Notes: generated by a model from the letters alone, not told the origin. DNA of 13,473 nt from Acetobacteraceae bacterium (GCA_947462945.1 CANHTE010000004.1:1-13473), one strand, 5' to 3'; numbered from the stretch's first letter, positions 1 to 7,102 are shown. A program made the numbers and translations.

Positions 1-119
1 CGGGGCTTTGCCCCCCTCGCGCTCCCCCCAGCAGGAAACTCGGTTTCCTGCACCTTCTCTCAATTATGGGTGCAGGGAACGAGTTCCCTGCCGGGGAGCT
101 CGAGGGGCAGCGCCCCTCG
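1..119. repeat. Nested palindromic intergenic element (REP/BIME-like)
   Basis: Four hairpins lie in tandem: GGGGC-TTT-GCCCC (2-14), GCAGGAAAC-TCG-GTTTCCTGC (31-51, perfect 9-bp stem), GCAGGGAAC-GA-GTTCCCTGC (72-91, perfect 9-bp stem) and CGAGGGGC-AGC-GCCCCTCG (101-119, perfect 8-bp stem). The outer parts, 1-27 and 93-119, are also imperfect inverted copies of each other, so the whole element is a palindrome made of palindromes. No coding sequence is convincing here. Such units are often dispersed between genes in GC-rich alphaproteobacteria; copy number cannot be seen in one window. It could also end transcription of a gene lying left of the window. The left boundary may be cut by the window edge. 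Confidence 0.6.
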
Positions 120-203
120 AACCCGTGGCATAGGATTCGCTAATTCCTCCTGCACGCGGCCTTTCCCTCCGGATCTGCCGCACCCTTGTGCAGGAGTGAT
201 CCC

Positions 204-1160
204 ATGCCGCTGTCCCGCCGCCTGATTTTGGGCACTGCGCTTGCAGCGCCGGTCGCCGTCTCGGCCCAGCCGGCCTGGCCCAGCCGCCCGGTGCGCGTCA
301 TCAACCCCTATTCGCCCGGCGGCACCACGGATGTGGTGATGCGGCTGATGAGCGAGCGGCTGGAACGCGCCTTTGGCCAGCCCTTCGTGGTGGAGGCGCG
401 GCCCGGCGCCGGTGGTTCGGTCGGCACGGCGCAGGCGGCCATGGCGGCGCCGGATGGGCATACCTTGCTGATCACGAACACCGGCCCGCTGACCGTGGCG
501 CCCACGCTGATGGGCAACATCACCTATCGGCCCGAAAGCTTCACCTACATCACCATGTTCGGCGGCGCTCCCATCGTTTGCGCGGTGCGGACGCAAAGCC
601 CCTACCAGACCATCCAGGATTACGCCGCCGCCGCCCGTGCGCGGCCGGAAGGGGTCAGCTTCGGCAATTCGGGCGCTGGCTCCATTGGCCATCTGGCGGG
701 CATGCTGTTTGAACAGGCGGTGGGTGTGAAGCTGCTGCATATCCCGTTTCGCGGCGCGCCCGAGGCGCAGGCAGCGGTGCTCTCGGGTGACATCTCCTCG
801 CTTTGGGACACGATCGGCGCGCATGCGGGTTCGGTGCGGCAGGGCTCACTGCGGGCGCTGGCCTTCACCAGTGCAGAACGGATCGGCATTTTTCCGAATG
901 TGCCCACGGTCAGGGAATCGGGCTTCCCCTCCGTGGTGGCGAATAATTGGTTCCTGCTGGCCGGCCCCGCCGGCATCCCACCCGGCATCGCCACACGCAT
1001 CAACGACATCTGCCAGTCCGCCATGCAGGAACCGGTTGTGCGCGAACGGATGGATGCGCTCGGCCTCGCCACGCTCGGCAACATGACCGCTGCGCAAATG
1101 CTGGCCTTCGTGGTGGAGGAGACGGCGCGCTGGGCACCGGTGGCACGCGCCGCCGGGTGA
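204..1160 (+). CDS. Bug/TctC-family tripartite tricarboxylate transporter substrate-binding receptor
   Basis: This 318-residue protein belongs to the Bug (TctC) family of periplasmic receptors, which bind small carboxylates or related metabolites. The start at 204 is chosen because AGGAG (192-196) lies 7 bases upstream; a TTG at 186 in the same frame lacks such a site. Residues 1-21 are a signal peptide with a twin arginine (SRRLIL), a hydrophobic stretch and a VSA-Q cleavage site; Sec or Tat export is possible. The mature protein opens with PSRPVRVINPYSPGG and carries FVVEARPGAGGSVGT (61-75), the family ligand-loop signature. Other family hallmarks are the GNSGAGS and IPFRGAPEAQAAVLSGD segments. 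Length is normal for the family (about 320). No tctA/tctB membrane genes are in view, so it looks like an orphan receptor, which is common in this family. The ligand cannot be told from sequence. Confidence 0.9.
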   Translation: MPLSRRLILGTALAAPVAVSAQPAWPSRPVRVINPYSPGGTTDVVMRLMSERLERAFGQPFVVEARPGAGGSVGTAQAAMAAPDGHTLLITNTGPLTVAPTLMGNITYRPESFTYITMFGGAPIVCAVRTQSPYQTIQDYAAAARARPEGVSFGNSGAGSIGHLAGMLFEQAVGVKLLHIPFRGAPEAQAAVLSGDISSLWDTIGAHAGSVRQGSLRALAFTSAERIGIFPNVPTVRESGFPSVVANNWFLLAGPAGIPPGIATRINDICQSAMQEPVVRERMDALGLATLGNMTAAQMLAFVVEETARWAPVARAAG

Positions 1161-1181
1161 GGTGCGGGGGCGGATGCGTCT

Positions 1182-1240
1182 TGGGCCTGCTTGCCCATCC
1201 CTGGGAAACTTAAATTGGCGACTGGGCGTTCAACTGCCCA
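1182..1240 (+). other. Two hairpins with identical stems downstream of the receptor gene
   Basis: TGGGC (1182-1186) pairs with GCCCA (1193-1197), and a second TGGGC (1223-1227) pairs with GCCCA (1236-1240). The two stems are the same, so arms can also pair across units, and CCCA-TCCC-TGGG (1194-1205) offers a further competing stem. There is no clear T-run after either, so a classic intrinsic terminator is doubtful. The rest of 1161-1387 shows no gene. It contains TTAACC (1333-1338), resembling half of an alphaproteobacterial CtrA site, but no full promoter I could identify. Confidence 0.25.
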
Positions 1241-1387
1241 TCTTAAGCGGCGAAGCACACCGCATCACGAGGCGCCAGGCTTCATGCCGCCGCGAAAAGC
1301 TTCCGTGCAGATGCCACGACATTCATGGGGTGTTAACCTTACGTATGGTTTCTGAGACCGTCCCCTGGGCATGACAGAGACCCGCAC

Positions 1388-1633
1388 ATGAACCCGATCA
1401 CCACCTACCTCCCGACCGGCCTGCCCGCCAACATCGTCAACCGGCCGCCGGAGGCCCCGGCAGCGGCGCCGACGCCTGCCGCCCCCATCGGCCCCAATCC
1501 CCGGCTGCGGCTGGATCCGGCGCTGGGCGTGGTGGTGATGGAATTCCTGGACGCCACCGGCAAGCTCTCCCGCAGCGCGCCCACCGAGGCACAGTTGCGC
1601 GCCTATCGCCTGGCGCAGATCACTGGCGGCTGA
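1388..1633 (+). CDS. Small FlaG-like flagellar protein (tentative)
   Basis: An 81-residue protein. Residues 1-38 are proline- and alanine-rich and probably disordered. From about residue 39 it has the pattern LRLDPALGVVVMEFLDATGK followed by LSRSAPTEAQLRAYR. A beta-hairpin with a polar D-x-x-G-K turn, leading to a helix that begins P-x-E-x-x-L, resembles the FlaG fold, in which the corresponding text is a VVxxxD-TGEVIRQIP-type segment. FlaG proteins affect filament length and are encoded near flagellin or cap genes. AGAGA (1376-1380) lies 7 bases before the ATG. It converges on the flagellar operon ending at 1738, which fits a motility role. The match is by shape, not by diagnostic residues, so a family-specific uncharacterised protein is the alternative. 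Confidence 0.6.
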   Translation: MNPITTYLPTGLPANIVNRPPEAPAAAPTPAAPIGPNPRLRLDPALGVVVMEFLDATGKLSRSAPTEAQLRAYRLAQITGG

Positions 1634-1675
1634 CGTCCCGCCTGCTTTGGGGCCAATCCCCAGGCATCAACAGAC

Positions 1676-1712
1676 GCAGGAAAGCCGGCCGGCCCCCGCA
1701 TGCTTTTCCTGC
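1676..1712. terminator. Candidate bidirectional terminator between convergent genes
   Basis: GCAGGAAAGC (1676-1685) pairs with GCTTTTCCTGC (1702-1712) apart from one bulged base, giving a 10-bp stem around a 16-base GC-rich loop. It sits between the end of the FlaG-like gene (1633) and the end of the leftward flagellar operon (1738), where a shared terminator is expected. There is no long T-run on either strand, so factor-independent function is uncertain. A weaker hairpin, TGGGG-CCAAT-CCCCA, lies at 1648-1662. Confidence 0.4.
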
Positions 1713-1737
1713 CGCTCAAACCCAGCCCACTAAGCAG

Positions 1738-2493
1738 TCAGGCGAAATACCCCCCTGATGGAAAGCCGAAGCGCGACAGGATGTCGGAGCCCTGCGTCCC
1801 CGCTTTCTCATTGGCGCGGTTCACCAGATAGCGCTCGGCCAGGCGCTGGATTTCCTTGGGGTCCTCCAGCTTGCGGATATCGAGCCGGGCGCTGACCGCG
1901 CGCGCCTGGGCCTCGACGGATTGGATGGCGAGCTGCGGCGGCAGGCCCAGCGCGCCGGTGACCACGCGGCGAATGATGGGATCGCCCAGCACAGCGTAGA
2001 TATTGTTGTCCACCGATGTCGCGCGCTCACGGAACAGCACCGCATCGCCCAGCCCCGCCTGCTCGGTTTCCAGGTTGTCGTTCCATTGGGCACGGCGCAG
2101 CCCATCGCCCAGGGCCGCCTGCATCTTCGGATCACGCAGGGAAGCAAGGCCGCGGGCGGCAAGCTGCAGGGTCTCGGCCGCGGATTTCCAGCGCTTGTCG
2201 CCCAGCGTATTGGCCAGGCTCTTTTTATCCGACAGGTCGGAAAGCAGGACGCGGGTGGCGAGCCCGGTCTGGCTGGCGCCTTCGGGAATGCCAAGCGCGG
2301 TGGTGAGCACCTGCAGCACCCGCGGATCGCGCAGCGCGGCCTTGATGTCAGGGGCGCGGTCCACGGCGCGCTTGAATTGCTCCATGGCGCGCTTCTGCTG
2401 TGGTTCGGTGGCAATTCGGCCCAGCGCGCGCTCCTCCTCCCCGGGTTTGAGAACCCGGCGGAAGGCAGCGACAGCGGATGCGGCGTCAGCCAT
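1738..2493 (-). CDS. DUF1217 family flagellum-associated protein
   Basis: A 251-residue, soluble, largely helical protein with no signal peptide or membrane segment. The opening ASAVAAFRRVLKPGEEERALG, then repeated blocks of the type RDPRVLQVLTTALGIPEG (residues about 55-75) and LGDPIIRRVVTGALGLP (about 175-195), are the internal pattern of DUF1217, known mainly from alphaproteobacterial flagellar loci. Its biochemical role is not established. The start at 2493 is chosen because its ATG overlaps the flbT stop by 8 bases (ATGGCTGA), implying translational coupling. An upstream in-frame ATG at 2562 would add 23 arginine/proline-rich residues overlapping flbT and looks artificial. Position at the end of the flgE-flgK-flgL-flbT block suggests a late role in hook or filament assembly; this is inference. 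Confidence 0.8.
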   Translation of the reverse strand: MADAASAVAAFRRVLKPGEEERALGRIATEPQQKRAMEQFKRAVDRAPDIKAALRDPRVLQVLTTALGIPEGASQTGLATRVLLSDLSDKKSLANTLGDKRWKSAAETLQLAARGLASLRDPKMQAALGDGLRRAQWNDNLETEQAGLGDAVLFRERATSVDNNIYAVLGDPIIRRVVTGALGLPPQLAIQSVEAQARAVSARLDIRKLEDPKEIQRLAERYLVNRANEKAGTQGSDILSRFGFPSGGYFA

Positions 2494-2929
2494 GCCCGGC
2501 GCCGTCCGGCGCATCGCGCCGGGGGGCGGCCAAGGGCGGGATGCCCAGAACCTCTTCCTCATGGCGCATCACGCGGCGGGCAATCTTCAAGGCGAGGTAG
2601 CAATCATCATCTTCGGCCGCCTCCATGGCGCGGGCCAGCATCTCCCGCACCAGGACGGAGGTGGTGGCCTCCATGAAATCAGCGATCAGCGTGCGCGCGG
2701 CGATGATGCCGGGCTGGCGCTCCTCCTCGGTGCCGATATAGGCGGTCTGGAGGGCGAAATAGATTCGCCGCGCCGGGGTGGTCGCCCCTTCCGGCGCCAT
2801 GATCTGCTTGCCGAACAGGAAGCGGGCCTTGGCCGCCAATTCAATCCGCGTGCGGTTGCGAAAGCGGATTGGCGCGCCATTCACAACCATCAGGTCACCC
2901 TGCCGCAATTCCAACACGAGCGTGGACAT
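2486..2929 (-). CDS. flbT: Flagellar biosynthesis repressor FlbT
   Basis: A 147-residue protein matching FlbT, the alphaproteobacterial post-transcriptional regulator that acts on the 5' leader of flagellin mRNA. Visible family features are the N-terminal LVLELRQGDLMVVNGAPI, the core KQIMAPEGATTPARRIYFAL (41-60, the family's MxPExATTPARRIYF signature), a helical DFMEATTS segment (84-91) and the C-terminal DDDCYLALKIARRVMRHEEE region (107-126). Length is typical (about 130-150). The start is supported by AAGGGA at 2942-2937, 7 bases from the ATG. That site can be masked by a leader hairpin (2935-2963). flaF, its usual neighbour, is not in the window, nor is a flagellin gene. The stop overlaps the DUF1217 start. 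Recognition is firm; whether it represses or activates in this organism is unknown. Confidence 0.93.
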   Translation of the reverse strand: MSTLVLELRQGDLMVVNGAPIRFRNRTRIELAAKARFLFGKQIMAPEGATTPARRIYFALQTAYIGTEEERQPGIIAARTLIADFMEATTSVLVREMLARAMEAAEDDDCYLALKIARRVMRHEEEVLGIPPLAAPRRDAPDGAGHG

Positions 2930-2934
2930 GTTTT

Positions 2935-2963
2935 ATTCCCTTCAGCTTCGGTCGGAAGGAAAT
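2935..2963 (-). promoter_or_regulatory. Leader hairpin covering the flbT ribosome binding site
   Basis: On the minus strand ATTTCCTTC (2963-2955) pairs with GAAGGGAAT (2943-2935): nine base pairs with one G-U wobble around an 11-base loop. The right arm contains the flbT Shine-Dalgarno AAGGGA (2942-2937), so folding would hide it. A competing short stem, CTTC-CGACC-GAAG, would free it. This is structure read by eye; no free energy was calculated. Confidence 0.4.
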
Positions 2964-3064
2964 GCGCCACTTCCCGGGGGGAAAGGGGCGGTCGGCCCAG
3001 GCCTTCATGGCTCCGAACCGTTCCTCCGTTGCCCGGGTTCTCCGGACACAACGCCATGATGCGC

Positions 3065-3084
3065 AAAAGCGGTTAACGCCGCTT
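3065..3084 (-). terminator. Terminator-like hairpin after flgL
   Basis: Read on the minus strand, AAGCGG (3084-3079), loop CGTTAA and CCGCTT (3072-3067) are followed by two more T bases, so the stem ends in a run of four T. It lies 15 bases past the flgL stop and upstream of flbT, within a 169-base gap. That suggests full or partial termination between flgL and flbT. The T-run is short, so some read-through is likely. A palindromic protein-binding site is an alternative, since the loop contains GTTAA. Confidence 0.4.
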
Positions 3085-3098
3085 GAAGACCCCGGCCC

Positions 3099-4175
3099 TC
3101 AACGGAGGAAATTCGCGAGGTTCAAGTCGCCCAACGAGCTGATGGCGCGGTAGCTTGCCTCCAGCGAGGTGCGGGTGGATTGCATTTTCACCATGACATC
3201 GGCCACATCCACCTCCTGGATGTCAGCCAGCTGTTTGCTCAGCGCCATGGTCAGATTGCTGTGCCGCCGCTGCGTCGATTCCATCCGCGCCTCGACATTG
3301 CCGAGGGCGCCGGCCTCCTCCGCCAGGGCCATTTCGGCCGAGGAGAGGCCCTCGCGGATTTTGCCCATGAAGCCGTCAAAGGCTTTGCGGTCCGTCATCT
3401 GATCAGGTGTGAGGGCGGCCAGGCTCATCAAATTGCGCATCAGGTCACGCGCCCAATTGCCCGTGGTCTCACCCATGCTGATCGCATCGGCGTTGCGGCC
3501 GGCCACGATGCCATAGCCGATGACCTGCCCATCCCCTGCCGGTACGCTCCGCCGGGCATCCTGTTCACCGGGCGGCAAAGCGGCATCGGCGGTCAGGTAA
3601 TCCGAAAATGGGGTCACGCCGGGCGTATTGCTCTGCGCGATGAGCCGAGTGGCATCCACGGTCGCCGCCAGGCCCTGAATGGGCAGCGCAGCGACCTGGG
3701 CGGCGATATCCTGGGCCATCTGCCCGGTGGCCAGGCCCTCGGGGTCGGGGATGGGCGGCCGGCCGGTATCATTGCCACTGAAGAGGAACTCGCCCCCCAG
3801 GCGCGTGTTGAGCAGATGCGCGACTTCGGTCAGCGCCGCGCGGGCATTGCTCTGCACCGTCATCAGTGAGGCGGCATCCCCGGAATTGAGGCGGGTGGCG
3901 GCCTTGGTGCGAAAGTCCCGGGCGATTTCGGTCATGCGGTCCAGGCTGGTCTGCATCACCGAGGTGCGGCCCAGCGCCTGGTTCATCGCCTTTCCGTAAA
4001 GCTCGCGCCGGCCGATATCGCCCTGCAGGGAGACGGCGCGCGGGATTTCCGGCGCCAGATCACCCAGCCGCTCGGCCTTCAGGCCGCTGGTCGCCTGCCG
4101 CGTGAAGTTATCAAGCCGCGTGCGCAGTTGCGACGTCTCAGTCGTCAGGCGGTGGAACATTTCGATGCTCGACAT
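3099..4175 (-). CDS. flgL: Flagellar hook-associated protein 3 (hook-filament junction)
   Basis: A 358-residue flagellin-like junction protein. The N-terminal helical region (about 1-135) has flagellin-family heptads, with RLTTETSQLRTRLDNFTRQ early on, and ends in LLNTRLGGEFLFSGNDTGRPPI (from 121). That segment matches the FlgL hallmark NTRxxGxYLFSG followed by a TxPP turn. The middle (about 140-230) is variable, and the C-terminal helix (from about 290, ending DVMVKMQSTRTSLEASYRAI and then SSLGDLNLANFLR) resembles the flagellin C-terminal domain that lines the core. There is no signal peptide, as expected for a substrate of the flagellar export gate. A GGGAGG site lies 10 bases upstream, and the gene begins 17 bases after flgK. 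Flagellin itself is excluded by length, the FlgL signature and position after flgK. Confidence 0.92.
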   Translation of the reverse strand: MSSIEMFHRLTTETSQLRTRLDNFTRQATSGLKAERLGDLAPEIPRAVSLQGDIGRRELYGKAMNQALGRTSVMQTSLDRMTEIARDFRTKAATRLNSGDAASLMTVQSNARAALTEVAHLLNTRLGGEFLFSGNDTGRPPIPDPEGLATGQMAQDIAAQVAALPIQGLAATVDATRLIAQSNTPGVTPFSDYLTADAALPPGEQDARRSVPAGDGQVIGYGIVAGRNADAISMGETTGNWARDLMRNLMSLAALTPDQMTDRKAFDGFMGKIREGLSSAEMALAEEAGALGNVEARMESTQRRHSNLTMALSKQLADIQEVDVADVMVKMQSTRTSLEASYRAISSLGDLNLANFLR

Positions 4176-4192
4176 GACGCATCAGCCTCCCT

Positions 4193-5728
4193 TCATCGTC
4201 CGATGGTCTGCAGCTGATCCCACATCTGCTGGGCGGTGGTGATCACGCGGGCATTGGCCGCATAGGCGTTTTGCAGGCGGATGAGGGACGACATCTCGGC
4301 ATCCGGGTCCACGGCGGATTCACGCTGGAAGCGTGCATCCATGCCGGCCTTCAGTGCTTCGGCCCGCTCCCGCGCGGCGGTGGCGGTGGCGCGGTCCCCG
4401 CCTTGCATGCCCGTGATCGTGGCCGCGTAATCCCCGATGGAACGCGGCGGGATGAAGGGTGAGCTCAGGCTGCCATCCGGGCCAATGCCGCCCGAAGCGA
4501 TGGGCGCCCAGCTCACGCCGTCACGCACCGTCTCGCCCAGGCTGTGGTCCAGGATGCGGTCCAGCAGCGTGGCGAAGCTGGCCGGGCCATTGGCCGGGTT
4601 GGGAGTGAAGGCGCTGGCCCCACCGGGCGTATCCGCCACCACATGGGTGCCATCGCGCAGCAAGGCCGGGTTGGCGGCCACCGCGTCATTGACGCGCAAT
4701 TGCTGCGCAAAACCGATCTGGCCGTTGGCAGGATCACCATAAGGCAGGGTGGTGTCCGGCACCTGCCCGTTGCGGCCGGTGAAAAGGCGCAAGCCCTGCT
4801 GGTCCATGCGCGAGGCCAGGTTGGCGGCGGCGAGGTCCAGCTCGGCCTGGTAGCGCGGCAGCGTGGCATCGCGCATCGCTACGTATTCGCCAAGCCGGCC
4901 GCCCCCCAATTGGCGAGTGATGTCGGTGCCGCCCAACAGGATGGGGGGAATATCCCCGCCGGTGCCATGAAAGGAGCTGGGCCCGAGGTCGGCCAGGCTG
5001 GCGCTGATGGCGTCGTTATCGGTTTCCAGCGGCAGGTCGAAGCCGTGGCGGGTCAGCAGGGTCAACCCGCCATCGGCCCGGTGCAGCGCCTGGAAAGGCA
5101 GGCTCTGGGCCAGCTTCCCCAGGGCCAGGTCCCGCTGATCCTCAAGGTCGCTGGTGCTCAGCCCGCGGGAGCGGTCACCCTGGATGCCGATGGTGAGCTG
5201 CGCGATTTCGCGCAGCCCCGCATTCACCTGGCCGATCTCACGCACCATGCCGTCATGCGCCTGCTGCCGGGCTTCACTGACGGCGTTGGATACATCCTGG
5301 AAGCGGGACGCCACGTCGCGCGCCGCATTCACGGCGTCCCGCTGCAGCCCCCCTTCCCCGGGGGCGCTGCGCAGGCTGGTCAGGCTGATGCGCAGGGCGG
5401 CAATGGTATCGCCCAGGTTTTCGCGGGTGCCGGAGGTGCCCTGCATGGCCTCGATGCCGGAGAGCAGGCGTTCGCGCACGGCTGCGCCCGCGGCCTCACC
5501 GCCACGCGCATCGCGCTCATTCAGCAGGGCCTGATCCACCTCGCGCCGCGCATCGCCGAGGCGCACGCCCAGCGGCATGCCGCCCGTGGTGCGCGCTTCA
5601 GCCGCCGCCGTCTTGCGGGTGTAGCCTGGCGTCTCGGCATTGGTGATGTTCTGCGAGACATTCGCCAGGGCACGCTGCGTCGCCTGCAACCCGCTTCTGG
5701 CGATGCCCAAGGCAAGATCGAGGCTCAT
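4193..5728 (-). CDS. flgK: Flagellar hook-associated protein 1 (hook-filament junction)
   Basis: A 511-residue FlgK. Residues 1-40 carry the rod/hook-family N-terminus SGLQATQRALANVSQNITNA followed by ETPGYTR; TPGYTR rather than TTGFKR distinguishes FlgK from FlgE. Residues 60-260 contain the helical HAP1 region, with LRISLTSLRSAPGEGGLQRD and the DLEDQRDLALGKLAQSLPF block. The C-terminus (from about 474, PDAEMSSLIRLQNAYAANAR then VITTAQQMWDQLQTIGR) is the axial-protein C-terminal helix. The protein joins the hook to the filament together with FlgL and leaves through the flagellar export apparatus without a cleaved signal. It follows flgE after 84 bases; AAGG nine bases before the ATG is a weak ribosome site. 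Length is a little below the enterobacterial form (about 547). Confidence 0.95.
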   Translation of the reverse strand: MSLDLALGIARSGLQATQRALANVSQNITNAETPGYTRKTAAAEARTTGGMPLGVRLGDARREVDQALLNERDARGGEAAGAAVRERLLSGIEAMQGTSGTRENLGDTIAALRISLTSLRSAPGEGGLQRDAVNAARDVASRFQDVSNAVSEARQQAHDGMVREIGQVNAGLREIAQLTIGIQGDRSRGLSTSDLEDQRDLALGKLAQSLPFQALHRADGGLTLLTRHGFDLPLETDNDAISASLADLGPSSFHGTGGDIPPILLGGTDITRQLGGGRLGEYVAMRDATLPRYQAELDLAAANLASRMDQQGLRLFTGRNGQVPDTTLPYGDPANGQIGFAQQLRVNDAVAANPALLRDGTHVVADTPGGASAFTPNPANGPASFATLLDRILDHSLGETVRDGVSWAPIASGGIGPDGSLSSPFIPPRSIGDYAATITGMQGGDRATATAARERAEALKAGMDARFQRESAVDPDAEMSSLIRLQNAYAANARVITTAQQMWDQLQTIGR

Positions 5729-5783
5729 GGTCGGTTTACCTTATCGAGACGGGGGATGCTGGAGACATGGATGGCATCCGCCC

Positions 5784-5818
5784 GCGCGTCAGCGCATCAA
5801 AGGGTGGGCGCGTCAGCG
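5784..5818. repeat. 11-bp direct repeat at the flgE/flgK junction
   Basis: GCGCGTCAGCG occurs at 5784-5794 and again at 5808-5818, 24 bases apart. The second copy covers the flgE stop codon. It may be a small local duplication or a binding site; no known motif is recognised. Confidence 0.5.
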
Positions 5819-7102
5819 TTTCATGTTGATGGTGTCTTGCAGCATCTCATCCGCGGAGGTGACGAGCTTGGTATTCGCCGTATAGGCGCGCTGCGCCACG
5901 ATCAGCTTGGTGAATTCCGCGCCGATATCCACATTGGATTTTTCCAGCGCACCCACGACCAGCTTGCCCACGCCGTTGCTCGCCACGTCGGTGACCTGTG
6001 CTTCGCCGCTTTCGAGGGTCCGCATGAAGCCCTGGCCGTCCAGGCGCTGCAGCTTATCGGCATCGCTGAAGGCGACCAGTGGCACGCGCGCCACGGTGCG
6101 CGACTGGCCATTGTCATAATTGACCCGGATGTCGCCATTCTCCTGCACGGAGATGCCTGAATAGCCGCCCGGCGGCACGCCATTCTGCGAGAGGTTGCGG
6201 AGCGAGAAATCCTTGCCCGCATATTGCGTGATGCCCTGTGCCACGCCGAAGCGGCCGATATTCAGGGAGATGGCCTGGTTGCCCAGGCCGAAATCCGACT
6301 CGAAATCCAGGCTTACAGCCGTATTGGCGACGCCAGCGACGCCGTTGAAATTCTCGATCGTGCCATTGGTGCCGAAGATGATCGGCACATCCACGCCGCC
6401 CGCGCCGCCACCCGCCACGGGGGCGGGCGTGATGGTCATGTTCCAGCCGCGTGGGGTGCCATCGGGCATCTGCGCGAAGGTGAGGGTGATCGGGTTGCGG
6501 TTGCCCACCGTGTCATAGACCTGGATCTGCGTGCTGTAGGTCTTGGCGTCGGCCGGCACCGTCGGCGGTGCGATGGCCGGCAGATTGGCCGAGAGCTCCA
6601 CGCTTGAGGTGGCGATGGGATTGAACACCTCCTGGCTGACGCGCACGGGTGCCAGCGTGGTGCGGTCCACGGCGCCGGTATCGCCCACCGGCCAGCCTTG
6701 CAGAAAGTAGTTGGAGCCATTGACCAGGTAGCCATCCCGATCCATCCGGAAATCGCCGGCGCGCGTGTACATCTGCCGGTCATCGAAAAGCGGCAACCCG
6801 TCCGCGCTGCCACGCGCCTGCGTGACGCTGAAGAATCCCTGCCCGCCGATGGCAAGCCCCAGCGGATTTTCACTCTGCTCCACCGTGCCCTGCACCGTAT
6901 TGGTGAAATCCGGGCGGGCGAGGACCGCGCCCGACGCATGGGAGGTGGCGCTGGATTGCGTCACCAGATTGGTGAAGTTGGTATCAATCCGCTTGAAGCC
7001 CGTGGTGTTGCTGTTCGCCAGATTGTCCGAGAGGTGGCCGAGCGCGCGTGATTGTGCGTTCAGGCCTGAAATCGCCGTGGTCATCGCGCCAAAGAGCGAC
7101 AT
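5813..7102 (-). CDS. flgE: Flagellar hook protein
   Basis: A 429-residue hook subunit. Residues 1-40 hold the rod/hook motif ISGLNAQSRALGHLSDNLAN followed by SNTTGFKR. Residues 80-140 contain LGLAIGGQGFFSV and MYTRAGDFRMDRDGYLVNGS, the FlgE/F/G family core. The middle (about 150-345) contains the FlgE D2 beta domain, with a glycine/proline loop at 227-237. The C-terminus, NGVGKLVVGALEKSNVDIGA then EFTKLIVAQRAYTANTK (377-412), is the standard C-terminal helix that closes the core. The length fits FlgE, not the shorter rod proteins FlgF and FlgG. GGAGG six bases before the ATG gives a strong ribosome site. A sigma54-type promoter lies at 7161-7176, predicting a leader of about 47 bases. It is the first gene of the leftward hook and junction block. 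Confidence 0.96.
   Translation of the reverse strand: MSLFGAMTTAISGLNAQSRALGHLSDNLANSNTTGFKRIDTNFTNLVTQSSATSHASGAVLARPDFTNTVQGTVEQSENPLGLAIGGQGFFSVTQARGSADGLPLFDDRQMYTRAGDFRMDRDGYLVNGSNYFLQGWPVGDTGAVDRTTLAPVRVSQEVFNPIATSSVELSANLPAIAPPTVPADAKTYSTQIQVYDTVGNRNPITLTFAQMPDGTPRGWNMTITPAPVAGGGAGGVDVPIIFGTNGTIENFNGVAGVANTAVSLDFESDFGLGNQAISLNIGRFGVAQGITQYAGKDFSLRNLSQNGVPPGGYSGISVQENGDIRVNYDNGQSRTVARVPLVAFSDADKLQRLDGQGFMRTLESGEAQVTDVASNGVGKLVVGALEKSNVDIGAEFTKLIVAQRAYTANTKLVTSADEMLQDTINMKR

Noticed and set aside
60..824. A 254-codon minus-strand frame opposite the receptor gene
   Set aside because: It runs through the palindromic element and antisense to a clear Bug-family protein, and has no recognisable motif.
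2942..3008. Short minus-strand frame starting at ATG 3008 ahead of flbT
   Set aside because: The nearest GGAG is only two bases from the ATG and the peptide shows no pattern; it is more likely chance in the flbT leader.
3016..3030. TGGCAC-like words in the flgL-flbT gap as a sigma54 promoter
   Set aside because: No candidate in 2930-3098 keeps the GG-N10-GC spacing on the minus strand.
4544..6160. A 538-codon open frame on the plus strand across flgK and flgE
   Set aside because: It lies antisense to two firmly recognised genes, has no protein-family motif, and arises from strong GC bias at third codon positions.
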